Positions 16,313-27,109 of a DNA stretch of 64,000 nucleotides are shown piece by piece. The translations under genes and the position numbers were made by a program. The notes below the pieces were generated by a model, which was given only the letters and a program-made list of their open reading frames with translations, did not search any database and was not told the origin of the DNA. Source of the DNA: Clostridiales bacterium UBA6386 (GTDB lineage: Bacteria > Bacillota > Clostridia > Oscillospirales > Oscillospiraceae); assembly GCA_002437585.1 (NCBI GenBank), contig DJQM01000019.1:23275-87274 (forward strand), read 5' to 3'. Numbering within the stretch: the stretch's first letter is position 1; the number at the start of each line of letters is the position of its first letter.

Positions 16313-16816
16313 TTACACTTCCACGTCCACGTTGGCGGACTTACGCTGCTCCTGAGCCTCCGTCACCGCCCGGAACTTCATTCGGGTATCCCGGACCTCG
16401 TTCAGAGCTTTGGAAACCACCTCTTCGGTCTGACGCAGGGACTCGTCCATGTATTCGTTGGCGGCCTTGCGCAGTTGATTGATCCGCTCCTGGGTCTGGG
16501 CGATCAGCTCCTCACTGCGTTTCTTGGCCTCGGCGTACACTGCTTCCTTGGTGACCATCTGCTTGGCCTTCTCCTGAGCCTCCCGCAGCACATTCTCCGC
16601 CTCCCGGCGAGCCTGGCCTACGATTTCCGTCCGGGATTCCACAATGGCCCGGGACTGCTTGATCTCTCCGGGCAGCTGAGCCAGGATCTCGTCCAGCATG
16701 TCCAGCACCCGGTCACGCTCCAGAATGCACTTGTCCGCGGCCAGGGGCATGGAGCGGGCATCCTGCACCATGTCGTACAGCGCGCCGATGATATCCTCCG
16801 TATTCCGATCGCTCAT
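16313..16816 (-). CDS. Coiled-coil protein, DivIVA/ATP-synthase-stalk-like
   Basis: 167 residues. From about 35 to 155 the sequence is an almost uninterrupted amphipathic helix rich in Glu, Gln, Arg and Ala (for example REAENVLREAQEKAKQM). Such proteins next to coaD in clostridia are often named ATPase or DivIVA-like only because of the coiled coil. No catalytic motif is seen. It is 14 bp downstream of coaD and probably in the same operon. Confidence 0.75.
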   Translation of the reverse strand: MSDRNTEDIIGALYDMVQDARSMPLAADKCILERDRVLDMLDEILAQLPGEIKQSRAIVESRTEIVGQARREAENVLREAQEKAKQMVTKEAVYAEAKKRSEELIAQTQERINQLRKAANEYMDESLRQTEEVVSKALNEVRDTRMKFRAVTEAQEQRKSANVDVEV

Positions 16817-16829
16817 TACTATTTCCTCC

Positions 16830-17324
16830 TTAATGGTTGGCTTTCCTTGTCTCTATTCTAGCCTGAAAATCCGGAATAATTTCAGCGGGAAGCAAATCCG
16901 ACAGATCCGCGCCATAGGTGCCCAGCTCCTTGATGAGGCTGGAGCTAAGGAACATGAACTTGCTGTCCGCCGTCAAAAACATGGTATCCAGCTCCGGGTT
17001 GATCTTCCGATTGACCAGAGCCATCTGAAATTCCGTCTCGAAATCCGACACCGCCCGCAGTCCCTTGACCACCACGCAGCTGCCCCGCCGCCGGGCATAT
17101 TCCGCCAGCAGCTCCTTGGAAGCGTCCACCTCCACATTGGGAAGGTCACGGGTGACCCGGCGGATCAGCTCCACCCGCTCGTCCTGGGTGAACATGGGGT
17201 TCTTGCCGGCGTTTACCATGACGCAGACGATGAGCTTGTCAAAAATCCCGGCGGCTCGACGAATAATATTCAGGTGTCCGCTGGTGACCGGGTCGAAGCT
17301 GCCCGGATAAATGGCTGTTTTCAT
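16830..17324 (-). CDS. coaD: Phosphopantetheine adenylyltransferase
   Basis: 164 residues. It converts 4'-phosphopantetheine and ATP to dephospho-CoA, the penultimate CoA step. The nucleotidyltransferase TSGH motif is at 14-17 after the GSFDPV loop; VVKGLRAVSDFETEFQMA and FLSSSLIKEL are family signatures. The ATG at 17324 is preferred to a longer frame from 17345. It overlaps neither neighbour closely; rsmD ends 17 bp upstream. rsmD-coaD adjacency is common in bacteria. Other CoA genes are at 45-48 kb. Confidence 0.95.
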   Translation of the reverse strand: MKTAIYPGSFDPVTSGHLNIIRRAAGIFDKLIVCVMVNAGKNPMFTQDERVELIRRVTRDLPNVEVDASKELLAEYARRRGSCVVVKGLRAVSDFETEFQMALVNRKINPELDTMFLTADSKFMFLSSSLIKELGTYGADLSDLLPAEIIPDFQARIETRKANH

Positions 17325-17341
17325 AGTCTTACCGCAGCCCC

Positions 17342-17881
17342 TCACGCCTTCCGATAAATCGTGAGCAGGGTTTTTCCATACTTATAGTCTCTGGAACGGG
17401 TGTAGCCCTCAAATTCCCAGGGCAGCTCCTTCCCCAACGGGCGTTCCGCTATCATTATACCATTGGATTGCAAAATGTCAATTTCTGTAATCCTATTTAT
17501 TGCGTTTTCCAGATAGGTTTCCGCGTAAGGAGGGTCAAGAAAAATGATGTCGAACCGCTCCCGGCACCGGGACAGGTAGTCCATGAAGTCCGCGCGCACC
17601 ACGGTTCCGCCGGGAAGCTTCGTCCGGCTTAGGTTTTCCCGGATGAGCCTGCAGGCCTCCTCCCGGGCATCCACAAACACCGCCTGAGACGCTCCCCGGC
17701 TGAGAGCCTCAATGCCCAGCTGTCCGGTGCCGCCGAACAGATCCAGCACACTGGCGCCTGGAATGTCAAAGTTGATGATGCTGAAAAGAGCCTCCTTCAC
17801 CCGATCCGCGGTGGGCCGGGTGAGCATCCCCTCCGGGGTCTTCAGATTCACGCCCCGGGCTTTTCCTGTAATTACCCGCAT
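17342..17881 (-). CDS. rsmD: 16S rRNA (guanine-966 N2)-methyltransferase
   Basis: 179 residues. The SAM-binding LDLFGGTGQLGIEAL is at 46-60 and the catalytic DPPY at 116-119, both diagnostic of RsmD. It begins VITGKARG as the family does. It sits 2 bp after uvrC and just before coaD on the same strand. Confidence 0.95.
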   Translation of the reverse strand: MRVITGKARGVNLKTPEGMLTRPTADRVKEALFSIINFDIPGASVLDLFGGTGQLGIEALSRGASQAVFVDAREEACRLIRENLSRTKLPGGTVVRADFMDYLSRCRERFDIIFLDPPYAETYLENAINRITEIDILQSNGIMIAERPLGKELPWEFEGYTRSRDYKYGKTLLTIYRKA

Positions 17882-17883
17882 AA

Positions 17884-19671
17884 TTAACTCCGTTTTTTCT
17901 GAAAATGGGAATAGACCGCCCCTGCGGCATCCTTGGGCAGCAGCCGCTCCAGCTCGGGAAGGGTGGCCTGGCCGATGGCGTTCAGGGATTTGAATTGCTT
18001 CAGAAGCTCCTGCTTCCGCTTGGGGCCGATGCCCGGAATGTTGTCCAGCTCCGAGTAGCGCAGACGCTTGCTGCGCAGCTGCCGGTGGTAGGTGACGGCA
18101 AACCGGTGCACCTCCTCCTGGATGCTGCCGATGAGGGAAAAAATAGCCTGATTGTTGTCGATCCGGATCTCCTCCCCCTCCGGAGTCACCAGTGCCCGGG
18201 TCCGGTGCCGGTCGTCCTTGACCATACCGAACACGGGAAGCCCGAGACCCAGCTCTTCCAGAGCCTCCAGGGCGATTCTGGCGTGGTTAACGCCGCCGTC
18301 GATGAGCAGAAGATCCGGCTTTTCCCCAAAGCCGGCATCCCCGGCCTTGTAGTGGGCAAAGCGCCGCTTCACCACCTGATGCATGGAGGCGTAGTCGTCC
18401 TGATTTGCCAAACCCTCCAGCCGGAACCGCTTGTAGTCGCTTTTCCTTGGCTTTCCGCCTGCGAAAACCACCATCCCGGCCACGATGTCCGTGCCGGAAA
18501 TGTTGGAAATATCGAAGGACTCGATCCGCTCCGGAGCCTCTATGTGCAGCATTTTTCCCAGGAGGGTCAGGGTCGCGCTGACCCGCTCTTCCCTGCCGGT
18601 AAGCCGCTGAGCCTCCTCAAAGGCGTTCTTGCAGGCCAGCTCCACCAGCCGCACATTGTCCCCCCGCTGGGGTACCTGGAGCTTGGGCAGGCGGCCGCAC
18701 TGCTGCTCCAGAAGCGAGCCGATCATGTCCCCGTCCTCGATTTCAAAGGGCAGGAAAATCCGCTTTGGCACCAGCCCCCGGCTGAGATAGTACTGCTTCA
18801 GAAGGCTGGAAACCGCCTCCTCCTTGTCGTCCGGCCGGGGGAAAACCTCGTAGTCCTTATCCAGTAAATTTCCTCCGGAGAAATGGAGTACCGCAAAGCA
18901 GGCCTTGGCTTCCGTCTCTCCATAGCCGATCACATCCGTATCTGCCAGAGACCCGGCTGTGACCAGCTGCTTCTGTCCCAGGTTTTCCACGGCCTGGAGC
19001 CGATCCCGGAGGCTGGCCGCCAGCTCAAATTTCAGCTCTTCGGAGGCCGCCAGCATTTGCTCCTTGATCTGGGCAGCCACGCCCTTGTAGTTTCCCCGGA
19101 GCAGCTCTCTGACCTGGAGCATGGCCTCCCGATAGCGGACGGCACTGACGTCAGGCTGGCACCAGCCGGCGCACTGATTCATGTGATAGTTCAGGCAGGG
19201 TCGCTCCTTGCCGATGTCCCGGGGAAATTGCTTGTGGCAGCCTGGGAGCTGGAAGGTCAGCCGCAGAGCCTCCAGCACCGCATTGGTGACGCCCCGGGTG
19301 CCATAGGGGCCAAAATACTCCGCCCCATCGTCGGAAAGCCTGCTGACCATGGTAATTTCCGGATACACCTGCCGCATGTCCAGCCGCAGATAGGGATAGC
19401 CCTTATCGTCCTTGAGAAGGATGTTGTACTTGGGCATATACCGCTTGATGAGGGAGCATTCCAGCACCAGAGCCTCAAATTCCGAGGCGGCCACGATCAC
19501 GTCAAAGTGGTGGATTTTGCTCACCATCATTCTGGTTTTCGGGGTGTGGGAGGCGGTGTCCTGAAAATACTGGCTCACCCGGTTTTTCAGTTTTTTGGCT
19601 TTGCCGACGTAGATCACCTTGTCGGATTGATCGCGCATAATGTAGACCCCTGGGGCATAGGGCAGGGACAA
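17884..19671 (-). CDS. uvrC: Excinuclease ABC subunit C
   Basis: UvrC makes the dual incisions in nucleotide excision repair. The GIY-YIG domain opens with APGVYIMRDQ and VIYVGKAKKLKNRVSQYF; a UVR motif and the RNase H-like 3'-incision domain follow (SFDISNISGTD, LLIDGGVNHA), then a helix-hairpin-helix end (DNIPGIGPKRKQELL). The frame given starts at TTG (595 residues). Conserved UvrC residues continue upstream (TFDELKEKA), and the best RBS, GGGAGG at 19709-19714, points at 19701, where the codon is ACG. With that start it would be 605 residues. See findings. Confidence 0.93.
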   Translation of the reverse strand: MSLPYAPGVYIMRDQSDKVIYVGKAKKLKNRVSQYFQDTASHTPKTRMMVSKIHHFDVIVAASEFEALVLECSLIKRYMPKYNILLKDDKGYPYLRLDMRQVYPEITMVSRLSDDGAEYFGPYGTRGVTNAVLEALRLTFQLPGCHKQFPRDIGKERPCLNYHMNQCAGWCQPDVSAVRYREAMLQVRELLRGNYKGVAAQIKEQMLAASEELKFELAASLRDRLQAVENLGQKQLVTAGSLADTDVIGYGETEAKACFAVLHFSGGNLLDKDYEVFPRPDDKEEAVSSLLKQYYLSRGLVPKRIFLPFEIEDGDMIGSLLEQQCGRLPKLQVPQRGDNVRLVELACKNAFEEAQRLTGREERVSATLTLLGKMLHIEAPERIESFDISNISGTDIVAGMVVFAGGKPRKSDYKRFRLEGLANQDDYASMHQVVKRRFAHYKAGDAGFGEKPDLLLIDGGVNHARIALEALEELGLGLPVFGMVKDDRHRTRALVTPEGEEIRIDNNQAIFSLIGSIQEEVHRFAVTYHRQLRSKRLRYSELDNIPGIGPKRKQELLKQFKSLNAIGQATLPELERLLPKDAAGAVYSHFQKKRS

Positions 19672-19742
19672 AGCCTTTTCCTTCAGTTCGTCAAATGTCG
19701 TGGGAAATCCTCCCTTCTTACAGTATTTCGTCTTACCCAGAG

Positions 19743-19783
19743 AAAAAACGCCGCCTCAATGCGTCAACGGGCACCGAGGCGGC
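19743..19783 (-). terminator. Terminator of the HPr gene
   Basis: On the minus strand GCCGCCTC and GAGGCGGC close an 18-nt loop and are followed by six T residues. It separates the HPr gene from uvrC. Confidence 0.8.
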
Positions 19784-19797
19784 AAAAATAGAGCGAA

Positions 19798-20058
19798 TTA
19801 GTAGACGTCCCGCTGGAGCAGTGCATCCAGGGCATTCACGGCAGTCTCCGCGTCGGAGCCGATGGCACTCAGGGTCACCGTGGTGCCGGTGACGATCCCC
19901 AGAGACATAATACCCAAAAGGCTCTTGGCGTTCATTTTGCGGTTGCCGGATTCCAGCCAGATGCTGCTCTCAAATTCGTTCGCCTTCTGCACGAAGTATG
20001 TAGCCTGGCGGTTGTGAAGGCCAGACTCACACCGGACGACAACTTCTTTACTAAACAT
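19798..20058 (-). CDS. HPr-family phosphocarrier protein
   Basis: 86 residues. The active-site His15 lies in ESGLHNRQATYF with Arg17 conserved, and the regulatory Ser46 in NAKSLLGIMSLGI, so both PTS transfer and HPr kinase control are possible. The HNRQ form, rather than HARP, is common in clostridial HPr proteins. The ATG at 20058 has AAGGAG eight bases upstream; a GTG at 20067 would overlap it. It is monocistronic with its own terminator. Confidence 0.9.
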   Translation of the reverse strand: MFSKEVVVRCESGLHNRQATYFVQKANEFESSIWLESGNRKMNAKSLLGIMSLGIVTGTTVTLSAIGSDAETAVNALDALLQRDVY

Positions 20059-20235
20059 ATTATCCACTCCTTTTCATCGCACCCGCGATGCGCGACGGGT
20101 CTAGCTATATGATAGCATTTTTACCGAAAAAGTCAACTGATTTTCAGCCTGTTTTCACAAGGAAATCCCGCAGAATGGAGCCGTTCTTGTTGAAAACGTT
20201 TCCAAAATTCAATTTCCGACCAAAACCGCCGGAAA

Positions 20236-22614
20236 TTACCGGAATTCGGCGATGGTCACGCCATCCTCTCCCTCGCCGTAGACTCCCAGCCGGAAGGACT
20301 TGATATATTTGTTCTTTCTCAGATCCTGCTGGACGGCAGCCCGAAGGGTTCCGGTGCCCTTTCCGTGGATAATCCGCACCTGGGTCAGGTTTGCCCGCAT
20401 GGCCTCGTCCAGGTACCGATCCAGCACACAGATGGCTTCGATGGCGTCCATGCCCCGCAGGTCGATTTCCGTAGGCATGGCACTGAGCTTCATCTCCCGG
20501 CCGGAGTGCTTGGGATGTCCCCCCTTTTCCTTGTAGGGGTTCTCGTTTTCCAGCAGATACACTTCCTCCGGGGCGGCGGTCATTTTCAGGATGCCTGCCT
20601 GCAATTGGAGCGAGCCGTCTTTGTTGATGCCGATGACGCTGGCCTTAGTGCCCAGCTTGAGAAGCTCCACGGTATCCCCCACCAGAATGCCCCGGCTGGG
20701 CTTGGGACGCTCCTTTTTCGGCTGGACAGCCCGGAGCTTGTCCTCAGCCTCGTTCAGATTCCGGCGAAGCTCCGCCTGCCGCTGGTTGAAGCCGGTGGTG
20801 TCCGCCTGATCCTGAAGCTGCTTTTTCATGGCCTTCAGCTCTTCGCTGGCCAGATTGGCCGCCGCCCGGGCCTCCTCGATAATGGACTGGGCCTCCTTCC
20901 GGGCGGACTCCATGGCCTTTTCCTTCTCCTTCTGGAGCTGGGCCTGGTACTGCTCGCTTTGCTGCTTGATTTTCGCCGTCTCCTGGCGGAGCCGTTCCGC
21001 CTCCACCCGGGCGGCTTCCATCTGCTGCCGCTGGCTTTCCAGCTGGGAAAGCACATCCTCAAAGTCCTTGTCGCTTTTGTCCACCAGACTGTCCGCTTCC
21101 TTGAGGATCTCCTCCGCCAGCCCCAGCTTCCGGGAGATGGCGAAGGCGTTGGATTTGCCGGGAATGCCGATGAGCAGCCGGTAGGTAGGCCGCAGGGTCT
21201 CCACGTCAAACTCACAGGAGGCGTTGATGACCCCCTTGGTGCGCATGGCGTAGAGCTTCAGCTCGGCGTAGTGGGTGGTCGCCACCACCCGGCTGCCCAT
21301 TTTCCGGCAGAACTCGATGATGGCGGTGGCCAGAGCCGCACCCTCCGCCGGGTCGGTGCCCGCCCCCAGTTCATCGAAAAGCACCAGCGTCCGGTCGTCG
21401 CACTGAGCCACCACGTCCACGATAGTGCGCATGTGGCTGGAGAAGGTGGAAAGGCTCTGGGCAATGGACTGCTCGTCGCCGATGTCCGCCAGAATCGCCT
21501 CGAAGGTAGAAAGGGTGCTTCCGTCTCCTGCCGGAATGTGCAGGCCGCACTCGGCCATCAGGGTGAGTAAACCGATGGTTTTCAGGGTGACGGTTTTGCC
21601 GCCGGTGTTGGGGCCGGTGATAATCATGGAGTCAAAATCCGTGCCCAGCCGCAGCGAAATCGGCACCACGGTTTTGGGATCAATAAGTGGGTGCCGAGCC
21701 TTGCGCAGCTCTACCCTGCCCTTCTCGTTCATGATGGGCTCCCCTGCCCGCATCTGATAGCTGAGCCTGGCCTTGGCGAAGATCACGTCCAGCTGCACCA
21801 AAAGCTGATAGTCTAAGTCAATGGCACCGCGGTAGCCTGCCGCCTCGGCGGACAGCTCCGCGAGAATCCGCTCGATCTCCTTCTTTTCCTTCAGCTCCAG
21901 CTCCCGGAGGGCGTTGTTGGCGTTCACCGCGGACATAGGCTCCACAAAATAGGTGGAACCGGTGGCCGACACGTCGTGTACCAGGCCGGGCACGTCGTTT
22001 TTGCACTCGCTCTTCACCGGCACCACATACCGTCCCTGGCGGATGGTGATGATCGGTTCCCGGAGGAATTTGGAATAGGCCGGGGAGGAAATCACCTTTT
22101 GCAGGCTGTCCCGGATTTTCCCGGACTGAATGCGCATATGCCGCCGGATATCCGCCAGCGCGGTGGAGGCGGTGTCGGCAATTTCCTCTTCCGATAAAAT
22201 AGCACCGAAAATTTTGTCCTCTAAGTATTTGTTGGGGGTCAGGCTCCGGAACAGGGAATCCAGCACGGTGTTCGGGTCGTCCGGGGACACATAGCCCTGG
22301 ATGGTTCGGGCGCAGCGGAGGATTCCCCCAATGCGCAGCAGCTCCTTGGGCTGCAAGGTGCCCCCCCGCTCCGCCCGCTCCAGGGAGGACGAAACATCGG
22401 TCACGTCCCCGAACACCGGGTTCCCCTTCCGGGCGCACAGGTCGGAGGCGGCGGTGGTCTGCTGCAGGAGCAGGGTCACTTCCTCTAAGTCGGAGGTTGG
22501 CCGCAGCCGCAGACAGGCTTCCTTCCCGCCTTCGCTTCCGGCACAGGCGGACAGCTGCTTCAGAACCTGGTCAAGCTCCAGCTTTTGCAGGGATTTTTCA
22601 TATAATTCAGACAT
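20236..22614 (-). CDS. mutS2: MutS2 / RqcU
   Basis: 792 residues. A MutS-like core and clamp precede the ATPase (Walker A GPNTGGKT at 334-341; DELGAGTDP as Walker B). A coiled coil (about 515-620) and a KOW-like stretch lead to a C-terminal Smr nuclease domain with IDLRGMDAIEA and IIHGKGTGTLR. MutS2 limits recombination and, in Bacillus, splits collided ribosomes. It overlaps the recO end by 8 bp, extending the era-recO operon. Confidence 0.96.
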   Translation of the reverse strand: MSELYEKSLQKLELDQVLKQLSACAGSEGGKEACLRLRPTSDLEEVTLLLQQTTAASDLCARKGNPVFGDVTDVSSSLERAERGGTLQPKELLRIGGILRCARTIQGYVSPDDPNTVLDSLFRSLTPNKYLEDKIFGAILSEEEIADTASTALADIRRHMRIQSGKIRDSLQKVISSPAYSKFLREPIITIRQGRYVVPVKSECKNDVPGLVHDVSATGSTYFVEPMSAVNANNALRELELKEKKEIERILAELSAEAAGYRGAIDLDYQLLVQLDVIFAKARLSYQMRAGEPIMNEKGRVELRKARHPLIDPKTVVPISLRLGTDFDSMIITGPNTGGKTVTLKTIGLLTLMAECGLHIPAGDGSTLSTFEAILADIGDEQSIAQSLSTFSSHMRTIVDVVAQCDDRTLVLFDELGAGTDPAEGAALATAIIEFCRKMGSRVVATTHYAELKLYAMRTKGVINASCEFDVETLRPTYRLLIGIPGKSNAFAISRKLGLAEEILKEADSLVDKSDKDFEDVLSQLESQRQQMEAARVEAERLRQETAKIKQQSEQYQAQLQKEKEKAMESARKEAQSIIEEARAAANLASEELKAMKKQLQDQADTTGFNQRQAELRRNLNEAEDKLRAVQPKKERPKPSRGILVGDTVELLKLGTKASVIGINKDGSLQLQAGILKMTAAPEEVYLLENENPYKEKGGHPKHSGREMKLSAMPTEIDLRGMDAIEAICVLDRYLDEAMRANLTQVRIIHGKGTGTLRAAVQQDLRKNKYIKSFRLGVYGEGEDGVTIAEFR

Positions 22615-23365
22615 ATTTTTCTCCTATGAACAGGGATTTATAAAAATCCAGGGTCGAAAAGCCCCGCTCCAGTTGGGTGGCTAAGTAAGCCTCCGTCAGA
22701 TTCATCAGCAGCTTCAGCGCATCCTCCCCTACCCGGAAGGAAAACAGCCGCTTGGGTTCGCACAGGCAGATGTAGCGCATGGCCTCCAGCACCGCCGGGG
22801 TCACGGGCAGTCGGATGCCCTCCGAATTTGGATCCCGGCAGCTTTCGCATTCCAGCTGCCCTGCCCGCAGGTCAAAGCGCACCGGTTCCTGACTTCCGCA
22901 GATATGGCAGCCAAACAAGTCTGGCGTAAAACCGGACAGGCAGGCCGCCCGAAGCTCAAACACCGCCTTCACCTGTGCCTCAGGAAGGCTCAGCTTTGTC
23001 AGAGCGTACAGGCTATTGAGAAGCAGGGACAACAGCTCCGGATTGGGGATGTCCTCCTGGGAGAGCACCTCCGCAACCTGGGCGAAATAAGTACCCAGGG
23101 ACAGCTGGGTCAGCTCCCGCCGCAGGGTTGAAAAAAGCTCAATGGAATGGGCCTCGTTGATGGTATACTGCCCCCGGTATTCAAACAGGGTAAACTCCCC
23201 GAACGCCAGCAGCTGACAGGGAGCAATCAGCGGACTGTTCTTCCGGCGAAGGCCTCTTGCCTTCACCGTCAGCTTTCCGTGGCGGCGGGAAAGCACCGTG
23301 AGAAGAGCATCCCGGTCATTGTAGTCCGTGACCCGCAGAACGATTCCCTGAATCGTCAAGTACAT
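22607..23365 (-). CDS. recO: DNA repair protein RecO
   Basis: 252 residues. The N-terminal OB-fold starts IQGIVLRVTDYNDRDALLTV; a central helical domain and a zinc site (CHICG ... CESC, about 168-186) follow, as in Firmicute RecO. RecO loads RecA onto SSB-coated DNA with RecR. Its first 50 bases overlap the end of yqzL in another frame. Confidence 0.94.
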   Translation of the reverse strand: MYLTIQGIVLRVTDYNDRDALLTVLSRRHGKLTVKARGLRRKNSPLIAPCQLLAFGEFTLFEYRGQYTINEAHSIELFSTLRRELTQLSLGTYFAQVAEVLSQEDIPNPELLSLLLNSLYALTKLSLPEAQVKAVFELRAACLSGFTPDLFGCHICGSQEPVRFDLRAGQLECESCRDPNSEGIRLPVTPAVLEAMRYICLCEPKRLFSFRVGEDALKLLMNLTEAYLATQLERGFSTLDFYKSLFIGEKYV

Positions 23366-23459
23366 GTGTTTCCTCCGATTTGGCGAGCCGGCTGTACATC
23401 AGGTACGCCTCCGGCGCGCCGGTTTCCAGAAAAAGGTTCCAATAATCGCCTGCGTTCAT
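23316..23459 (-). CDS. yqzL: YqzL-family small protein
   Basis: 47 residues, exactly the usual YqzL size, starting MNAGDYWNLFLETGAPEAYL. GGAGG lies upstream of the ATG at 23459. The gene is in the classic place between era and recO and overlaps recO by 50 bp, which is why it is easily missed. Function is unknown. Confidence 0.88.
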   Translation of the reverse strand: MNAGDYWNLFLETGAPEAYLMYSRLAKSEETHVLDDSGNRSAGHGLQ

Positions 23460-23513
23460 TCCCATCCCCTCCGGAAATAGGATTTGCGCAAACGAGAAAA
23501 ATACAACTGGAAA

Positions 23514-24401
23514 TTATTCGCTGTAGCCGAAATTGCGCACCAGAAAATCGCTGTCCCGCCAGTTTTCCTTTACTTTTACCCAGGTGGTCAGGTATACCTT
23601 GGTGCCCATGAACTTTTCGCAGTCCGTCCGTGCCAGGGAGGAAATTTTCTTGAGCATGTCCCCGTGCTTGCCGATGATAATGCCCTTATGGCTGGCCTTT
23701 TCGCAGTAGATGGTGGCGTCCAGGTCGATGATGCCGTTGTCCCGCTCGGAGAAGGTGTTGATTTCTACGGCGGTGCCGTGGGGAATTTCCTTGTCCAGAC
23801 ACCACAGCAGCTTCTCCCGGATGATTTCCGCCATCACCTGCCGCTCCGGCTGGTCGGTGGTCACGTCGTCCGGGAACAGGAAGGGGCCCTCCTGGGCGTA
23901 CTTTTCGCACTCTTTGAGAAGCGCCTCCACCCCGTCGCCGGTTTTGGCGGAAATGGGAATGATGGCGTCAAAAATTCCCGCCCCGGAGTAGACGGCGATG
24001 ACCTCCAGAAGCTTGTCCTTCTCCACGGTGTCGATTTTGTTGATGGCGAGAATCGCCGGGCAGCGGGATGCCCGGATGCGCTCCATGAGAGCTTCCTCCT
24101 GGGTACCGATGCCGGCGATCGGCTCCACCACCAGAATGGTAGCGTCCACGTCGGAAATGGACTCCCGGACGGTGCTCACCATGTAGTCTCCCAGCTTGGT
24201 TCTGGCCTTGTGATAGCCCGGAGTGTCCACAAAGACGAACTGGAGGTTTCCACGGGTGACAATGCCGCAGATCCGGTTCCGGGTGGTCTGGGGCTTATTG
24301 GAAACGATGGCGATTTTCTCGCCCACCAGGTAGTTGGTCAGGGTGGACTTGCCCACATTGGGCCGTCCGGCAATGGTAATCATAGCGGTTTTGGTATTCA
24401 T
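23514..24401 (-). CDS. era: GTPase Era
   Basis: 295 residues. G1 GRPNVGKST is at 12-20, G3 DTPGYHKART follows, and G4 is NKID; the C-terminal KH domain has the GKHGDMLKKI loop. Era binds the 16S rRNA 3' end in 30S maturation. AGGAGA precedes the ATG at 24401; the open frame further upstream to 24506 overlaps ybeY and is not coding. It follows ybeY by 13 bp. Confidence 0.96.
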   Translation of the reverse strand: MNTKTAMITIAGRPNVGKSTLTNYLVGEKIAIVSNKPQTTRNRICGIVTRGNLQFVFVDTPGYHKARTKLGDYMVSTVRESISDVDATILVVEPIAGIGTQEEALMERIRASRCPAILAINKIDTVEKDKLLEVIAVYSGAGIFDAIIPISAKTGDGVEALLKECEKYAQEGPFLFPDDVTTDQPERQVMAEIIREKLLWCLDKEIPHGTAVEINTFSERDNGIIDLDATIYCEKASHKGIIIGKHGDMLKKISSLARTDCEKFMGTKVYLTTWVKVKENWRDSDFLVRNFGYSE

Positions 24402-24414
24402 AAAGCTTCTCCTG

Positions 24415-24915
24415 TCAATCTCTTTGCATTCCGGGGATTCCGGCGGCGATGGCTTCCTCCCGTGTACGCATCTGCCGCTTTTGCTCCCCCTCGTCCAGGT
24501 GGTCATAGCCCAGCAGATGGAGCATGGAGTGGATGGTCAGGTACCCCACCTCCCGGCGGACGGAATGGCCGAACTCCTGAGCCTGGGCAACAGCCCGCTC
24601 CAAGCTGATGCACATATCCCCCAGAGGTACCAGACCCGTAGCCGGGTCTTCGTATTCGCTCCAGTCCGTGGGGGGATTTCCCGCCTCCAGCTGGAACATG
24701 GGAAAGCTCAGCACGTCCGTAGGCCGGTCAATGTTCCGGCTTTCCCGGTTCACGGTCTGAACGCCTAAGTCATTGGTCACAAGGACGTTGATCTCGCACT
24801 TTGCCGTGATTTTTTCCGCTTTCAGGGTTTCCTTGATACAGGTGCGGATAATTTGCTTGATCGCAAAGCTTTGCAGGCTAAATTCCTCAAAAACCAGGTT
24901 GATTCTGTGATTCAT
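24415..24915 (-). CDS. ybeY: rRNA maturation endoribonuclease YbeY
   Basis: 166 residues. The zinc motif HSMLHLLGYDH (129-139) gives the three conserved His. VNRESRNIDRPTDVLSFPM is also typical. It acts in 16S rRNA 3' processing and quality control. It sits between phoH and era as in most Firmicutes. Confidence 0.95.
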   Translation of the reverse strand: MNHRINLVFEEFSLQSFAIKQIIRTCIKETLKAEKITAKCEINVLVTNDLGVQTVNRESRNIDRPTDVLSFPMFQLEAGNPPTDWSEYEDPATGLVPLGDMCISLERAVAQAQEFGHSVRREVGYLTIHSMLHLLGYDHLDEGEQKRQMRTREEAIAAGIPGMQRD

Positions 24916-24916
24916 G

Positions 24917-25930
<1,014 letters not shown>

Positions 25931-27109
25931 TGCTTTCTCCATTTCCTTCCCGTTTTTCCCTGCCAATGATCTCCCGGCACAGATAGTTTCCCCGGAGGCG
26001 GTAACAGCCGCCCTCCGAAAGAATCGTCTGGCTGGCCTGCCCTACCGTACCCGCAATCATCCGCTCCGGCAGATACCGGGCGGAAAAGGCCTTCAAAAGC
26101 TCGGAGGCCTCCTGTGCGGTGAGCCTTTCCGGCTGGCTTTCCCGGTTTATATAGGTGTCCACCCGCAGGCAAACCGGCAGACGGAAGCCCCCCGGCAGGG
26201 TCAACGGATAATCTTCCTGTATTCTATCACAACTGCCCTCCAAAATTCCACTGTCTTTCCAAAAAAAGATTCTCTTTTTTCCAAGGAGCAGGCTCAGCAC
26301 CCGCTTTGTGCCGGTGATATCCCCCTTTTTCTGATACCCAGCCGGAGTCACCGCCTCCAGCTGCCGCCGGGTCTGCGCCAGAATTTCCCCCTCTGCCTGA
26401 GTGGCCTGGATGCAGATGCCGCAGTCCGTGTAGCCGGAAATCAGAATTTCTCCCTTTTTCACCGCTTGACCAGGCTCCACCTGACCCGTGCCCTGGGTAA
26501 CGGTAACGGAGAGTATGTAGCCGTCCATGGCGGCTACGATATTTCCCACCTGATGTTTCGGTTCCGGTTCCGTGGCGGAGACTGCCCGTTCCCGGACAGA
26601 GATCACCGCCGTGCAGCCATTCGTGTTCACACCGACCCATTCCAGCTCCGGGATAGCATCGAGCAGGGCATTCTTAATGCGCTCGCTGCGCACGCCCCGC
26701 CGGGAAGCCCCGAAGGACAGCCCCCGACGCTCTGCCTCCCACAAAACCTTCGCCGTAGGCACCGTCCGATTCCCCTCTACCCGGAAAAAGAGCACCCGGG
26801 TGGGAAGCAGTGCCGTAAGCCCAACCAGAAACAGCAGCCCGGCCAGCAGCAGCTTCCGCCGCCAAAGCGTCCCGACGGCATAGTACAGTCCTTGCCGCCC
26901 CAGCACCCGAAGGCTGTCTCCCCGCTTCCGGCACAGAGCCTGCGCCGCCGGGTAATCCCCCCGGCGAAGGCAGAATTCCAAGGTCAGCGCGCCCCTGGGG
27001 GCGATCTCGTCCAGCGTAATCCCGGCATTGTTCAGCGTCCGTAATGCCCCCTCCGGGTCGGCGCTGACCAGCTCCACCCGGAGAATTCCCGCCGCCCGTG
27101 TCCAGAAGG

